Below are positions 42,069 to 50,403 of a stretch of 64,000 nt of DNA, one piece after another (the stretch's first letter is position 1; each line of letters opens with the position of its first letter). The stretch comes from Flavobacterium sp. HJJ. GTDB lineage: Bacteria > Bacteroidota > Bacteroidia > Flavobacteriales > Flavobacteriaceae. Location of the stretch: contig NZ_JADKPR010000006.1 of the NCBI RefSeq assembly GCF_015351475.1, positions 160,495 to 224,494 on the forward strand, in the 5' to 3' direction. The notes under the pieces are model-generated. The model worked only from the letters and a program-made list of their open reading frames with translations, was not told where the DNA came from and did no database searches. A program made the position numbers and the translations under genes.

Positions 42069-42551
42069 TTAATTTTCTAATGTATTTTCTTCTGTTTTTG
42101 CTTGTTTCTTGTTTCCGTATAAGTATAGGGAATGATTGGTGATTTCGATATCAAAAATTTCTTCGATTGTTTTTTTGATAGTCTGAATCCGCGGATCGCA
42201 AAACTCAATTACTTCACCAGTATCAGTCATAATGATATGATCGTGCTGTTTGTCAAAATATGATTTTTCGTAATGTGCCTGATTTTGCCCAAATTGATGT
42301 TTGCGGACCAGGGCGCAGTCTAATAATAGTTCGATTGTATTGTAAAGGGTGGCCCTGCTGACACGGTAGTTTTTGTTTTTCATTTTGAGGTATAGATTTT
42401 CTATATCAAAATGTTCTTCACTTTCGTATATTTCCTGAAGGATAGCATAACGTTCTGGTGTTTTGCGATGTCCTTTGTTTTCAAGATACATTGTAAAAAC
42501 ATTTTTTACAATCTCTTGATTTTTGTTGTTATCTGTAGAAATGAGTGTCAT
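42069..42551 (-). CDS. Fur family transcriptional regulator
   Basis: This is a winged-helix metalloregulator of about 160 residues. The DNA-binding part has [16 protein letters not shown] and [24 protein letters not shown]. The dimer domain has [21 protein letters not shown], with the regulatory metal His residues. The usual paired CxxC structural zinc motif is reduced to a single Cys, so structural zinc is probably absent. The frame could begin at a TTG at 42560, but an ATG at 42551 is better, because a promoter -7 element covers 42558-42565 and would leave the TTG untranscribed. It precedes purA by 18 bases. Confidence 0.88.
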   Translation of the reverse strand: MTLISTDNNKNQEIVKNVFTMYLENKGHRKTPERYAILQEIYESEEHFDIENLYLKMKNKNYRVSRATLYNTIELLLDCALVRKHQFGQNQAHYEKSYFDKQHDHIIMTDTGEVIEFCDPRIQTIKKTIEEIFDIEITNHSLYLYGNKKQAKTEENTLEN

Positions 42552-42557
42552 ATCCTG

Positions 42558-42565
42558 CAAAGATA
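42558..42565 (-). promoter_or_regulatory. Candidate -7 element of the fur-like/purA operon
   Basis: Minus-strand TATCTTTG matches TAnnTTTG. Only six bases separate it from the ATG at 42551, so the transcript would be leaderless or nearly so. A good -33 TTG is not visible. Confidence 0.4.
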
Positions 42566-42669
42566 AATTATTATTTTAAAAGTTTAAAAAAATAGGGTTT
42601 TAATTCTATTTCCTGAGTTTTATTTATAGGTGTTTAAGACTTTATTATTGAGGTGTTTCTCCATGATAA

Positions 42670-42795
42670 ATTAGGTTCTGGATTACTGCGTGAGAGATAG
42701 AAGCAATCCGCCGCTGCGTAGCGTATAGCCCGACAGCATTAGGGAAAGAGACCGTGTATGTCATATTGTTAGCAGGTCTCTTTTCCTAATGGTGG
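42670..42795. ncRNA. Structured intergenic element, possible flavobacterial RNA motif
   Basis: The 324-base gap between the fur-like and relA/spoT genes holds a GC-richer island. It contains CGTGAGAGATAGAAGC, a small CGCT/AGCG hairpin, then TAGCCCGACAG. A 17-base stem follows (42737-42753 with 42775-42791, one G-T pair) closing a 21-base loop. Elements with a GTGAG-GATAG-AGC start and an AGCCCG end recur between genes in Flavobacteriia as I remember them. I do not know the function. Strand is undetermined. Confidence 0.4.
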
Positions 42796-42884
42796 CACGC
42801 CCAAATGGTTTTTGTAATTATCTGCTGCTGTTTTCTGGTTTTGAATATCACAATTTTTATTGTTAAAGTTTATTTTGTGATGTT

Positions 42885-45104
42885 TTAATTTTTATACACC
42901 CGTGTTACTTTGTCAATTCCATCAATCTTTTTGATGTTGTCCATTAGTTTTTTCAAAATAGTGATGTTGGGTACGATTACAGATATCTGTCCTTTGAAAA
43001 TACCCGCTTCTCCATTGAGTGAAATACTTTGTATATTCACGTTCATATTGTTTGAAATCACTTTTGTCAGCTCGTTTGTAAGTCCTAAACTGTCCATTCC
43101 CATAATGTTGATGGTGGCTTTGAAGTCCTGCTGAGTAGAGTCGATCCACTTGGCCTGCATGATTCGGTAAGCATAATTGGACTGTAAGGCAATGGCATTC
43201 GGGCAGTCTTTTTTGTGTATTTTGATACCTTCGTTTATGGTGACAAAACCAAATACTTCATCACCCGGAATGGGGTTGCAGCAACTGGATAATTTATAAT
43301 CGAGTTTGTCCTGCGTTTTTCCAAAAACCAGCATGTCATAATTGCTGCTGATAACCTGCTTGTGAATATCCTCGTTGGGAGCATTGTTATTGCGCTTGAT
43401 TTTATTTTTGAAAAAGTTGATTAAAGAATTGCTTTTCTGGCTGGCATAATCTTTTAGCTGCTGGTTGTCAATTGATCCGACGCCAACTCTGTAAAACAGA
43501 TCCAGACTTGTTTTTAGTTTAAAAAAGTTAACTAACTCATTAGTTGTCTGTTCGTTTAACGTTACTTTGAGATGTTTCAGTTTGCGGGTAAGCAGTTCTT
43601 TTCCGTCTTCGGCGATTTTTTTCGTGTTCTCATTGAGAACGTTTCTTATTTTATTTTTTGCTCTCGAAGTGGTTACAAAATCAAGCCAGTTGACAGTTGG
43701 TTTTTGATGGGGCGAAGTGATGATTTCAACTTGATCACCGCTTTTTAATTCATAATTCAGCGGAACTAATTTTCCGTTGACTCTGGTTCCTCTTGTTTTT
43801 ATTCCGATTTCAGAATGAATGCTGAATGCAAAATCCAGCGATGTTGCCCCTTTTGGAAGAGATTTGATTTCTCCTTTTGGGGTGAAAATATAAATCTCTT
43901 TGGAATACAGGTTCATTTTGAAATCCTCGACAAAATCGACGGCACTCGTCTCCGAATTTTCAAGCGCTTCTTTGAGCAGATTTAACCAAACATCGAGACC
44001 GTTTTCTTCGGTTGCTCCGTTTTTGTATTTGTAATGAGCAGCGTAGCCTTTTTCGGCTATTTCATCCATGCGTTCGCTTCGCACCTGTACTTCTACCCAG
44101 CGTCCTTTTGGTCCCATAACGGTAATGTGCAAGGCTTCGTAGCCAGTTGATTTTGGCGAAGATATCCAGTCACGCAATCGGCTAGGGCTGGGTCTGTAAT
44201 GATCTGTTACGATGGAATATATTTTCCAGGCCAGGAATTTCTCATCATGTGGATTTGACTTGTAAACAATACGCAGAGCAAACTTATCATAGACTTCATC
44301 AAAACTTACATTTTGTGCCAGCATTTTTCTATTTATCGAATAAATGGATTTTGGACGGCCTTTGATGATATAGTCGATGTTTTCTTCGTCTAAAGCTTTT
44401 TTGAGTACTTCGGATATGTCTTTGATGTAAAGATCCTGTTCTTCCTTAGTTTCTCTTATTCTGCTGACAATGTTATTGTATCTCTCTGGTTCTGTATATT
44501 TTAATCCTAAGTCTTCGAGTTTGTTTTTTATTTTATAAAGCCCCAGTCGATGTGCCAATGGTGCATAGATATATAACGTCTCTGAAGCTAGTTTGACCTG
44601 TTTGTAATCTTCCATAGAGTCCATAGTAAGCATATTATGGAGTCTGTCTGCTATTTTTATGAGGATTACCCTAACATCATCATTAAGAGTCAAAAGCATT
44701 TTGCGGAAATTCTCTGCCTGCATGGATACATTAAGGTCTTTTTGTACCAATGATATCTTTGTCAAGCCTTCGACCAATTGAGCAATTTTTGGTCCAAACA
44801 TCTTTTCGATGTCTTTGACAGTAATGGGAGTATCTTCGACAACGTCGTGCATTAAGGCTGCAGCAATAGAAGTTGCGCCCAAACCAATGTCTGAAGCTAC
44901 AATTTTGGCAACAGCAATCGGATGGAATATATAGGCCTCTCCAGATTTTCTGCGCTGGTCTTTATGAGCGTCTACAGCAACATCAAACGCCTTGCGTATC
45001 ACTTTCTTATCCTCTGTGGTTAAGGTTTGATAACTAATGCGAAGAAGCTCTTTGTATTCGTGAGCAATTGCTTTGTTTTCTTTTTCTATATCGATTTCTA
45101 TCAT
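42885..45104 (-). CDS. Bifunctional (p)ppGpp synthetase/hydrolase of the RelA/SpoT family
   Basis: This is the stringent-response enzyme that makes and degrades (p)ppGpp, about 739 residues from the ATG at 45104; the longer frame starts at a TTG. The HD hydrolase domain (about 45-200) is intact, with AALMHDVVEDTP and ADRLHNMLTM. The synthetase domain has KFALRIVYKS and RLRDWISSPKSTGYEALH. A TGS domain (YIFTPKGEIKSLPKGATSLDFAF) begins near residue 395, and a C-terminal ACT domain follows a CCNPIPGDEVFGF zinc-finger-type region. All parts are present, so both activities are expected. Confidence 0.95.
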   Translation of the reverse strand: MIEIDIEKENKAIAHEYKELLRISYQTLTTEDKKVIRKAFDVAVDAHKDQRRKSGEAYIFHPIAVAKIVASDIGLGATSIAAALMHDVVEDTPITVKDIEKMFGPKIAQLVEGLTKISLVQKDLNVSMQAENFRKMLLTLNDDVRVILIKIADRLHNMLTMDSMEDYKQVKLASETLYIYAPLAHRLGLYKIKNKLEDLGLKYTEPERYNNIVSRIRETKEEQDLYIKDISEVLKKALDEENIDYIIKGRPKSIYSINRKMLAQNVSFDEVYDKFALRIVYKSNPHDEKFLAWKIYSIVTDHYRPSPSRLRDWISSPKSTGYEALHITVMGPKGRWVEVQVRSERMDEIAEKGYAAHYKYKNGATEENGLDVWLNLLKEALENSETSAVDFVEDFKMNLYSKEIYIFTPKGEIKSLPKGATSLDFAFSIHSEIGIKTRGTRVNGKLVPLNYELKSGDQVEIITSPHQKPTVNWLDFVTTSRAKNKIRNVLNENTKKIAEDGKELLTRKLKHLKVTLNEQTTNELVNFFKLKTSLDLFYRVGVGSIDNQQLKDYASQKSNSLINFFKNKIKRNNNAPNEDIHKQVISSNYDMLVFGKTQDKLDYKLSSCCNPIPGDEVFGFVTINEGIKIHKKDCPNAIALQSNYAYRIMQAKWIDSTQQDFKATINIMGMDSLGLTNELTKVISNNMNVNIQSISLNGEAGIFKGQISVIVPNITILKKLMDNIKKIDGIDKVTRVYKN

Positions 45105-45257
45105 AACGGCATGGTTCAATTCTTAAAAATAAGAAATTTTCAGGAGATTTGCAAAGGTTTTGTGGAGCAGAATTTAGATATGGGAATTAAGAGGCTATTT
45201 TTTTTAGATTAAAAAATCTTTTAAAAAATCTAATTTTAAAAACCTTGCATGATATTA

Positions 45258-45295
45258 TTCTGCAATCTGAGATCTAAATTCTGCAATCTAAAAAC
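45258..45295. repeat. TCTGCAATCT simple repeat at the end of the methyltransferase gene
   Basis: TTCTGCAATCT occurs twice, separated by GAGATCTAAA, forming a degenerate repeat. On the minus strand it begins right at the stop codon (TAG) of the SpoU/TrmH-type gene. Related units occur at 46241-46276 and inside the coding sequence at 57263-57302. Confidence 0.5.
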
Positions 45296-46073
45296 CTCTT
45301 TGTCTTTTCGCTTCAAATATCAAAATAGCGGCTGCTACCGAAACATTCATACTGTCAATTTCACCCTGCATTGGGATAATAATATTTTGAGCTGCCATAT
45401 CACGCCATTCCTGTGTAAGGCCTGTGGCTTCAGTTCCAACAACCAATGCTGTTGGCGATGTATAATCCTGGGTATGATAGGAAGTAGAATTTTGCAGCGT
45501 GGCACAATAAAAATTAATGTTCCGCTCTTTCAAAAAAGCAATAATTTCGGAAGTAGTTCCTGTTGCAATCTGGTTGGTAAACAAACAGCCAACGCTTGAA
45601 CGAACAACATTAGGATTGTACAAATCACTTTTTGGATTGGCTATAATCACGGCGTCAAGATTTGCTGCATCAGCTGTACGCAATAATGCACCAATATTCC
45701 CTGGTTTTTCTGGAGCTTCCGCAATAAGAATCAGCGGATTTTCGGATAACTGTAAGTCGGATAACTGCATTGATTTGGCTTTGGCTACTGCCAAAATTCC
45801 TTCGGTGGTATCTCTGTATGCCAGTTTTTGATAGACTTCTCTGCTGATTTCAATTAACTCGGCATTATCGGATAATTTTCGGGTTTCGGTTTCCGGGTAT
45901 ACTTCGGGTAAAAACAAAACCGTTTCTATTACGTATCCGCCTTTCAAAGCCAGCGAAATTTCTCTTTTCCCTTCAATCAAAAATGTTCCTGATTGTTTAC
46001 GGGCTTTTGCTTTTTCCTGTAATAAGACCAAAGATTTAATAAACGGATTTTGTATGGAGGCGATTTGTTTCAA
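45288..46073 (-). CDS. SpoU/TrmH family RNA 2'-O-ribose methyltransferase
   Basis: This SPOUT-class methyltransferase of 261 residues modifies rRNA or tRNA. The substrate-binding N-terminal domain (about 1-95) is followed by the knotted domain. Motif 1 is NIGALLRTADAANLDAVII, motif 2 VVGTEATGLT and motif 3 IPMQGEIDSMNVSVAAAIL. The only reasonable start is a TTG at 46073; an in-frame stop lies close upstream and no ATG precedes the conserved KQIASIQNP. The exact target nucleotide cannot be told. Its last codon runs into the TCTGCAATCT repeat. Confidence 0.9.
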   Translation of the reverse strand: MKQIASIQNPFIKSLVLLQEKAKARKQSGTFLIEGKREISLALKGGYVIETVLFLPEVYPETETRKLSDNAELIEISREVYQKLAYRDTTEGILAVAKAKSMQLSDLQLSENPLILIAEAPEKPGNIGALLRTADAANLDAVIIANPKSDLYNPNVVRSSVGCLFTNQIATGTTSEIIAFLKERNINFYCATLQNSTSYHTQDYTSPTALVVGTEATGLTQEWRDMAAQNIIIPMQGEIDSMNVSVAAAILIFEAKRQRGF

Positions 46074-46240
46074 TGGAAAAGATGCTTAGTTATGAAGTGC
46101 TAAGGTACTACCATTTTTTAAATTCTAAAAACCTCCTGATTGAAACGGTATTGACTAGAAATATGTCAGAGCAATTGTTATGTAATTTGTGTTGAAAATT
46201 TTGTTCTGTGTAAGCAGTTTTATTTTATGAATACTGATCT

Positions 46241-46276
46241 ATCTGCAATCTAAAATCTAAAATCTGCAGTCTGAAA
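46241..46276. repeat. TCTGCAATCTAAAATC simple repeat after the DUF58 gene
   Basis: Irregular copies of ATCTGCAATCTAAAATC and relatives (ATCTAAAATCTGCAGTCTGAAAT) lie immediately after the stop codon of the DUF58 gene (minus strand). The composition matches the repeats at 45258 and 57263. Confidence 0.5.
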
Positions 46277-46279
46277 TTT

Positions 46280-47611
46280 TTACAAAATCCCCCTTGCTTT
46301 GATTTCTAAATATTTATTAATGGTGTCCAAAGTCAGATTTTGCGGCTGGGTAAGGACAGAATAAATACCGTATTTCTTAAGTTCGTTGACGATTAATCTT
46401 TTTTCGAATGCAAATTTTTCGGCGATTACCTTGTCGTATACTTCTTGAATATTTTCGGCTTTTTTGATGATGATTTCGTTGAGTTCTGTGTTTTGAAAGA
46501 AAACTACAACCAATAAATGATTTTTTGCTATTCCTTTCAAATAAGGAAGCTGCCGATGCAGAGCGTCCATCGTTTCAAAATTGGTGTACAAAATAATCAG
46601 ACTCCTTTGATTGATGTTTTTTTTGATGTCCGTGTACAAACGGCTGAAATCACTTTCAAAAAAATCAGTTTTGATGTTATATAAGGTTTCCAGAATTTTG
46701 TGCATTTGCGAAGCGCGCCTTTCAGCAAAAACCCGGTTTTCTACTTTTTTCGAAAAGGCAAACATTCCTGCTTTATCCTGTTTTTTCAAGATAACATTCG
46801 ATAAAACCAAGGTGGCATTGATGGCATAATCCAGCAGACTTAGTCCATTAAATGGCATTTTCATTACACGGCCTTTGTCAATAATCATATAAACTGACTG
46901 CGATTTTTCGTCCTGAAACTGATTGACCATTAGTGCATTTTTCTTGGCCGTTGCTTTCCAGTTCAGTGTTCTTATATCATCTCCCTGATTGTATTCTTTG
47001 ATTTGTTCAAATTCCATTGTGTGGCCTATCCTGCGGATTTTCTTGATGCCGTATTGAAACAAATTGTTAGAAAAAGCCATCAGGCTGTATTTTCGTAACT
47101 GAATGTAGGATGGATATGTCGGAACTATTCTTCCGTTATCGAATTGAAACCGTCTCGAAATTAAAGATAGAGGAGAAGAAACGTAGATATTCAAATTCCC
47201 GAACGAATATTCGCCACGCTCAGTGGGGCGCAGATAATACTGGATTTCGTTTTGTGAAGCCGCTTTTACTTTTCGTTTGATTTCAAAATTGCGGACTTGG
47301 AACTGGAAAGGGATTTCGTCAATTATTTTTACTGAAACAGGGAAAGTATAAAAGTTTTTGATATTGACTCTGATTTCATTTTCATCGCCGTTTGATAGTT
47401 TTTCAGACATAATCCGTGTCCCCTCAATACCGTCTTTTGCAAAAAACAGAATTATGATATCCAGAACTAAAAAAGTCAATAGAACCAACAGCACATACCA
47501 AGCGGCATTGTACAAGGCCGGGAAAATAAAGGCCAAAATGAACAATCCCATAACGCCCAAAAGCGCATAGAAAAAGAAATTGTTGATGTATAAATTTTTT
47601 ATTGGTTTCAT
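46280..47611 (-). CDS. DUF58 domain protein with two N-terminal membrane helices
   Basis: This is a 443-residue membrane-anchored protein of the MoxR-linked DUF58 class. Two hydrophobic segments (about 10-55) are followed by a beta domain and a von-Willebrand-A-like domain starting at DIRTLNWKATAKKNALMVNQF, the DUF58 signature, with MIIDKGRVM as the strand holding a metal-binding Asp. DUF58 proteins are thought to work with MoxR AAA+ ATPases in assembling or activating envelope complexes. Here the MoxR gene lies upstream, but an S41 peptidase gene intervenes. Confidence 0.9.
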   Translation of the reverse strand: MKPIKNLYINNFFFYALLGVMGLFILAFIFPALYNAAWYVLLVLLTFLVLDIIILFFAKDGIEGTRIMSEKLSNGDENEIRVNIKNFYTFPVSVKIIDEIPFQFQVRNFEIKRKVKAASQNEIQYYLRPTERGEYSFGNLNIYVSSPLSLISRRFQFDNGRIVPTYPSYIQLRKYSLMAFSNNLFQYGIKKIRRIGHTMEFEQIKEYNQGDDIRTLNWKATAKKNALMVNQFQDEKSQSVYMIIDKGRVMKMPFNGLSLLDYAINATLVLSNVILKKQDKAGMFAFSKKVENRVFAERRASQMHKILETLYNIKTDFFESDFSRLYTDIKKNINQRSLIILYTNFETMDALHRQLPYLKGIAKNHLLVVVFFQNTELNEIIIKKAENIQEVYDKVIAEKFAFEKRLIVNELKKYGIYSVLTQPQNLTLDTINKYLEIKARGIL

Positions 47612-47637
47612 AATTTTTGGAATCTGGAAATCTTGAA

Positions 47638-49242
47638 TTAATTGTGTATTTGCTTAACTATATATTCCATTATTTGATTATTTCCATTCAAAAAGTCCTG
47701 ATAAGTATTGTGAATTTCTATATCTGGAAATAATGAATTTTCTTGATTTTTTGCTTTATCCGGTCTTTCAGCATATACGTAAGACAAAGAAATAATCTTC
47801 TTGGTATTTGGTAATTTAAATGCTGAACCAGCAGTTTGAGTAGTTGGTTTATTGCCTAATGGTTTACCGACAATTACGGCTAAATGGTTATCTGCAATTG
47901 TTGTTGCTAAAACCTGTCCTGCACTAAATGTTTGAGGCCCAATAATGAGGTACACTTTTCCTTTAAATTTAGGTATTGTTTTATCGAGAAAAAAAGGACT
48001 ATTTTCTTTGGTAATATCTTCAAAATAGGGCTGGTTGAATAGCTTTTCTGTAATATTTACTTCTCCTTTTGGTAAATCTGTTTGATACTTTGCTTTATAT
48101 AAAGCATTGTAATTTTTATAATCATTTTTTATTTGGGTTTTAAAATATTCCGAATTGTTTATATATTCCTTGAATCCAACGGGTTCATTTTCTGTTAAAT
48201 ACCAAATAAGTTGTTTTCCGAGTCGTTCGTCACCTCCAGTGTTATAACTCAGATCAATGATGAGATTATCAATTTTTTGTTCTTGTATTCTTTTAAAAAA
48301 AGATTGGAGGAATTCGCCAAAATTAGCATTCCTGACGTCTTTGTCTATGAAAAGTTTAAGAGCAATGGGTTTGGTGATAAAATTCGTGTAATTGCCTATT
48401 TCTGATTTAACACTTACATAATCCAGACATTTATTCATTTGCAAATAGGCAAAATTTTGGCTCTTGGAAATTGAGTCATAAAATCCATTGTTTTGTTTAA
48501 ATGTAAATCGATATTTTGGTTTTTGTGTTTTAACTTTGTATCCTTTAATTATTTTTTTTTCTTTATCATTTAATGTAAAATTGGAAATTCTTCCATTATT
48601 ATTTTCAACTTCAAAATTTAACTTTTTATTATTTTGTGTAATTACGCCAATAGCTTCCCAATAGGAAGGGAAACAATAAGAATAATGAGAAAGAAATTGA
48701 AAGTATTTCCAATGTTCATTTTCGCCACTTTCAAATTCAATTATTTTTTGTTCTATTACTTTAATTGGAATATTGTTGATTGAAATTATTTTTTTTCCAA
48801 TTATTGTACTGTCAACTTCCTTGTCAATATTTCCAATAACCCAACTTTCTTTTTCCTTATAAAGTCCTAAACCATATATAGTTTTGTCATATTTATTGAA
48901 ATTTATTGAATAATTTGAATGACCATCTTTAAGTGTGGAAATAAATTTTTTGAGCAATATGTCAAATTCTTTCTCATTTACTGTTTGTGATGCTTTTGTT
49001 ATAAATTGATTTGATTTTTCGTCAAAATCAGGTATTTTATTGTAAAGTCTCGGATAGGCTTCTTTTATAATAGCTACGGTGTAAAGCGCATCTTTATGAA
49101 AGTCTGAAAATGAATTAAATCCAGCTGATTTTTTATAGTCAGTTTTGGGTGTTTTTACAGTCATTTTTTGCAAACTCTGCCTGCTACAAGAAGCCAATAT
49201 AAAACAAAGTATAATTGAAACTAAAAGGGATTTTTTATTCAT
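47638..49242 (-). CDS. S41 family (C-terminal processing-like) peptidase lipoprotein
   Basis: This is a serine peptidase of about 534 residues, lipid-anchored: the ATG at 49242 gives a signal sequence with lipobox LASC (Cys near residue 19). The longer frame reaches into the MoxR gene and is not credible. The S41 core is seen in IDNLIIDLSYNTGGDERLGKQL and in FKGKVYLIIGPQTFSAGQVLA, where Ser of TFSAG is the nucleophile. A Lys for the dyad is less clear (VIVGKPLGNKPT). It is strongly AT-rich and sits between MoxR and DUF58 genes, which are normally neighbours. A 35-base palindrome precedes it. This suggests a later insertion. Confidence 0.82.
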   Translation of the reverse strand: MNKKSLLVSIILCFILASCSRQSLQKMTVKTPKTDYKKSAGFNSFSDFHKDALYTVAIIKEAYPRLYNKIPDFDEKSNQFITKASQTVNEKEFDILLKKFISTLKDGHSNYSINFNKYDKTIYGLGLYKEKESWVIGNIDKEVDSTIIGKKIISINNIPIKVIEQKIIEFESGENEHWKYFQFLSHYSYCFPSYWEAIGVITQNNKKLNFEVENNNGRISNFTLNDKEKKIIKGYKVKTQKPKYRFTFKQNNGFYDSISKSQNFAYLQMNKCLDYVSVKSEIGNYTNFITKPIALKLFIDKDVRNANFGEFLQSFFKRIQEQKIDNLIIDLSYNTGGDERLGKQLIWYLTENEPVGFKEYINNSEYFKTQIKNDYKNYNALYKAKYQTDLPKGEVNITEKLFNQPYFEDITKENSPFFLDKTIPKFKGKVYLIIGPQTFSAGQVLATTIADNHLAVIVGKPLGNKPTTQTAGSAFKLPNTKKIISLSYVYAERPDKAKNQENSLFPDIEIHNTYQDFLNGNNQIMEYIVKQIHN

Positions 49243-49271
49243 TGGGTTGTTCGTAAAGATTAAATTTTTAC

Positions 49272-49306
49272 AAACTCTGTCAAAGTTTTGAACTTCGACA
49301 GAGTTT
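49272..49306. repeat. 35-base palindrome between moxR and the S41 gene
   Basis: Arms AAACTCTGTCAAAGT and ACTTCGACAGAGTTT pair over 15 bases (one G-T) around a five-base loop. It is located 12 bases after the MoxR stop. It may terminate the MoxR message or be a mobile intergenic palindrome; A/T runs flank it. Confidence 0.55.
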
Positions 49307-49318
49307 ATAGTGTTTTTA

Positions 49319-50326
49319 CTACCTCGGAATCTCCACGCTCTCCAATATTTGCTTGACAATTTCGATGCTCGTAATTCCTTCCATTTCACGTTCAGGAGTT
49401 ACAATCACACGGTGCTGTAAAACAGGGATAGCTGCTTCCTTAATATCTTCCGGAGTTACAAAATCACGGCCCCGTATAGCAGCAAAACCTTTGGCAGCGT
49501 TTAAAATAGCAATCGAAGCACGAGGCGAAGCACCAAGATATAAAAAGGCGTTTTCACGAGTGTTAACCACAATTTTAGCAATGTATTCCAGCAGGTTTTG
49601 TTCTACAATTATTTGTTTGACCAATGTTTGGTACTGCTTAATTTCTTCCGATGAAAGCAGGGTTTTAATATTGTCCAGTTTGCCTTGGTTCTGTAGTAAA
49701 TGTTCTCTTTGGATTATGGCAATTTCTTCGTCTATTTTTGGATATTCGATAGAAATTTTGAATAAAAAACGGTCTAATTGTGCTTCTGGCAAGCGGTAGG
49801 TTCCTTCCTGTTCAATTGGATTTTGGGTTGCAATAACCAAGAAAGGCGTGTCAAGAGCATAGGTCACGCCATCAATTGTAATTTGGCGTTCTTCCATAAC
49901 TTCAAAAAGGGCTGCCTGAGTTTTTGCAGGAGCACGATTGATTTCATCAATCAAAATCAAGTTGGAGAAAATGGGTCCTTTTTTGAATTCGAATTCTGAT
50001 TTTTTCAGGTCAAAAACGGAAGTTCCTAATATATCAGAAGGCATTAAATCAGGTGTAAACTGAATCCGGCTGAATCCAATGTTTAAAGTCTTGGACAAAA
50101 GTTTTGCTGTAATCGTTTTGGCAACGCCCGGAACACCTTCAAGCAAAACATGACCATTGGACAGGATAGCGACCAGCAGCTGATCAATCATTTTGTTCTG
50201 CCCCACGATAACAGTTTCGAGTTCTTGTTTAATAGCATTGATACTGTTTAAAAGCGGTTCCAAGTTGATTCGGGATTGAAAATTTACGCTTTCGGTCATA
50301 TTTTCAGTTGTGGTTATATCTTCCAT
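49319..50326 (-). CDS. MoxR-type AAA+ ATPase
   Basis: This is a 335-residue AAA+ chaperone-like ATPase. Walker A is LLEGVPGVAKT near residue 58, Walker B LILIDEINRAP near 123, and sensor 1 IATQNPIEQEGTYRLPEAQLDRF near 160. It probably remodels or loads metal cofactors in envelope proteins containing VWA domains, together with the DUF58 protein. It is downstream of the SpoIIM, DUF4129 and DUF4350 genes. A 77-base gap and no overlap separate it from DUF4350. Confidence 0.93.
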   Translation of the reverse strand: MEDITTTENMTESVNFQSRINLEPLLNSINAIKQELETVIVGQNKMIDQLLVAILSNGHVLLEGVPGVAKTITAKLLSKTLNIGFSRIQFTPDLMPSDILGTSVFDLKKSEFEFKKGPIFSNLILIDEINRAPAKTQAALFEVMEERQITIDGVTYALDTPFLVIATQNPIEQEGTYRLPEAQLDRFLFKISIEYPKIDEEIAIIQREHLLQNQGKLDNIKTLLSSEEIKQYQTLVKQIIVEQNLLEYIAKIVVNTRENAFLYLGASPRASIAILNAAKGFAAIRGRDFVTPEDIKEAAIPVLQHRVIVTPEREMEGITSIEIVKQILESVEIPR

Positions 50327-50403
50327 ATATTTCTTTAATTATGTTGCTTTTTTGGCAGAGCGGTTAATGATTTTGCGGTTTTTAGATTTTTGGGCAGGTT
50401 AAT

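Noticed and set aside
42670..42795. tRNA or rRNA fragment
   Set aside because: The GC-rich island shows no cloverleaf, no TTCGA-type T-loop and no rRNA core sequence.
49243..49389. N-terminal extension of the S41 peptidase
   Set aside because: It runs back over the palindrome into the MoxR gene; the ATG at 49242 gives a proper lipoprotein signal.
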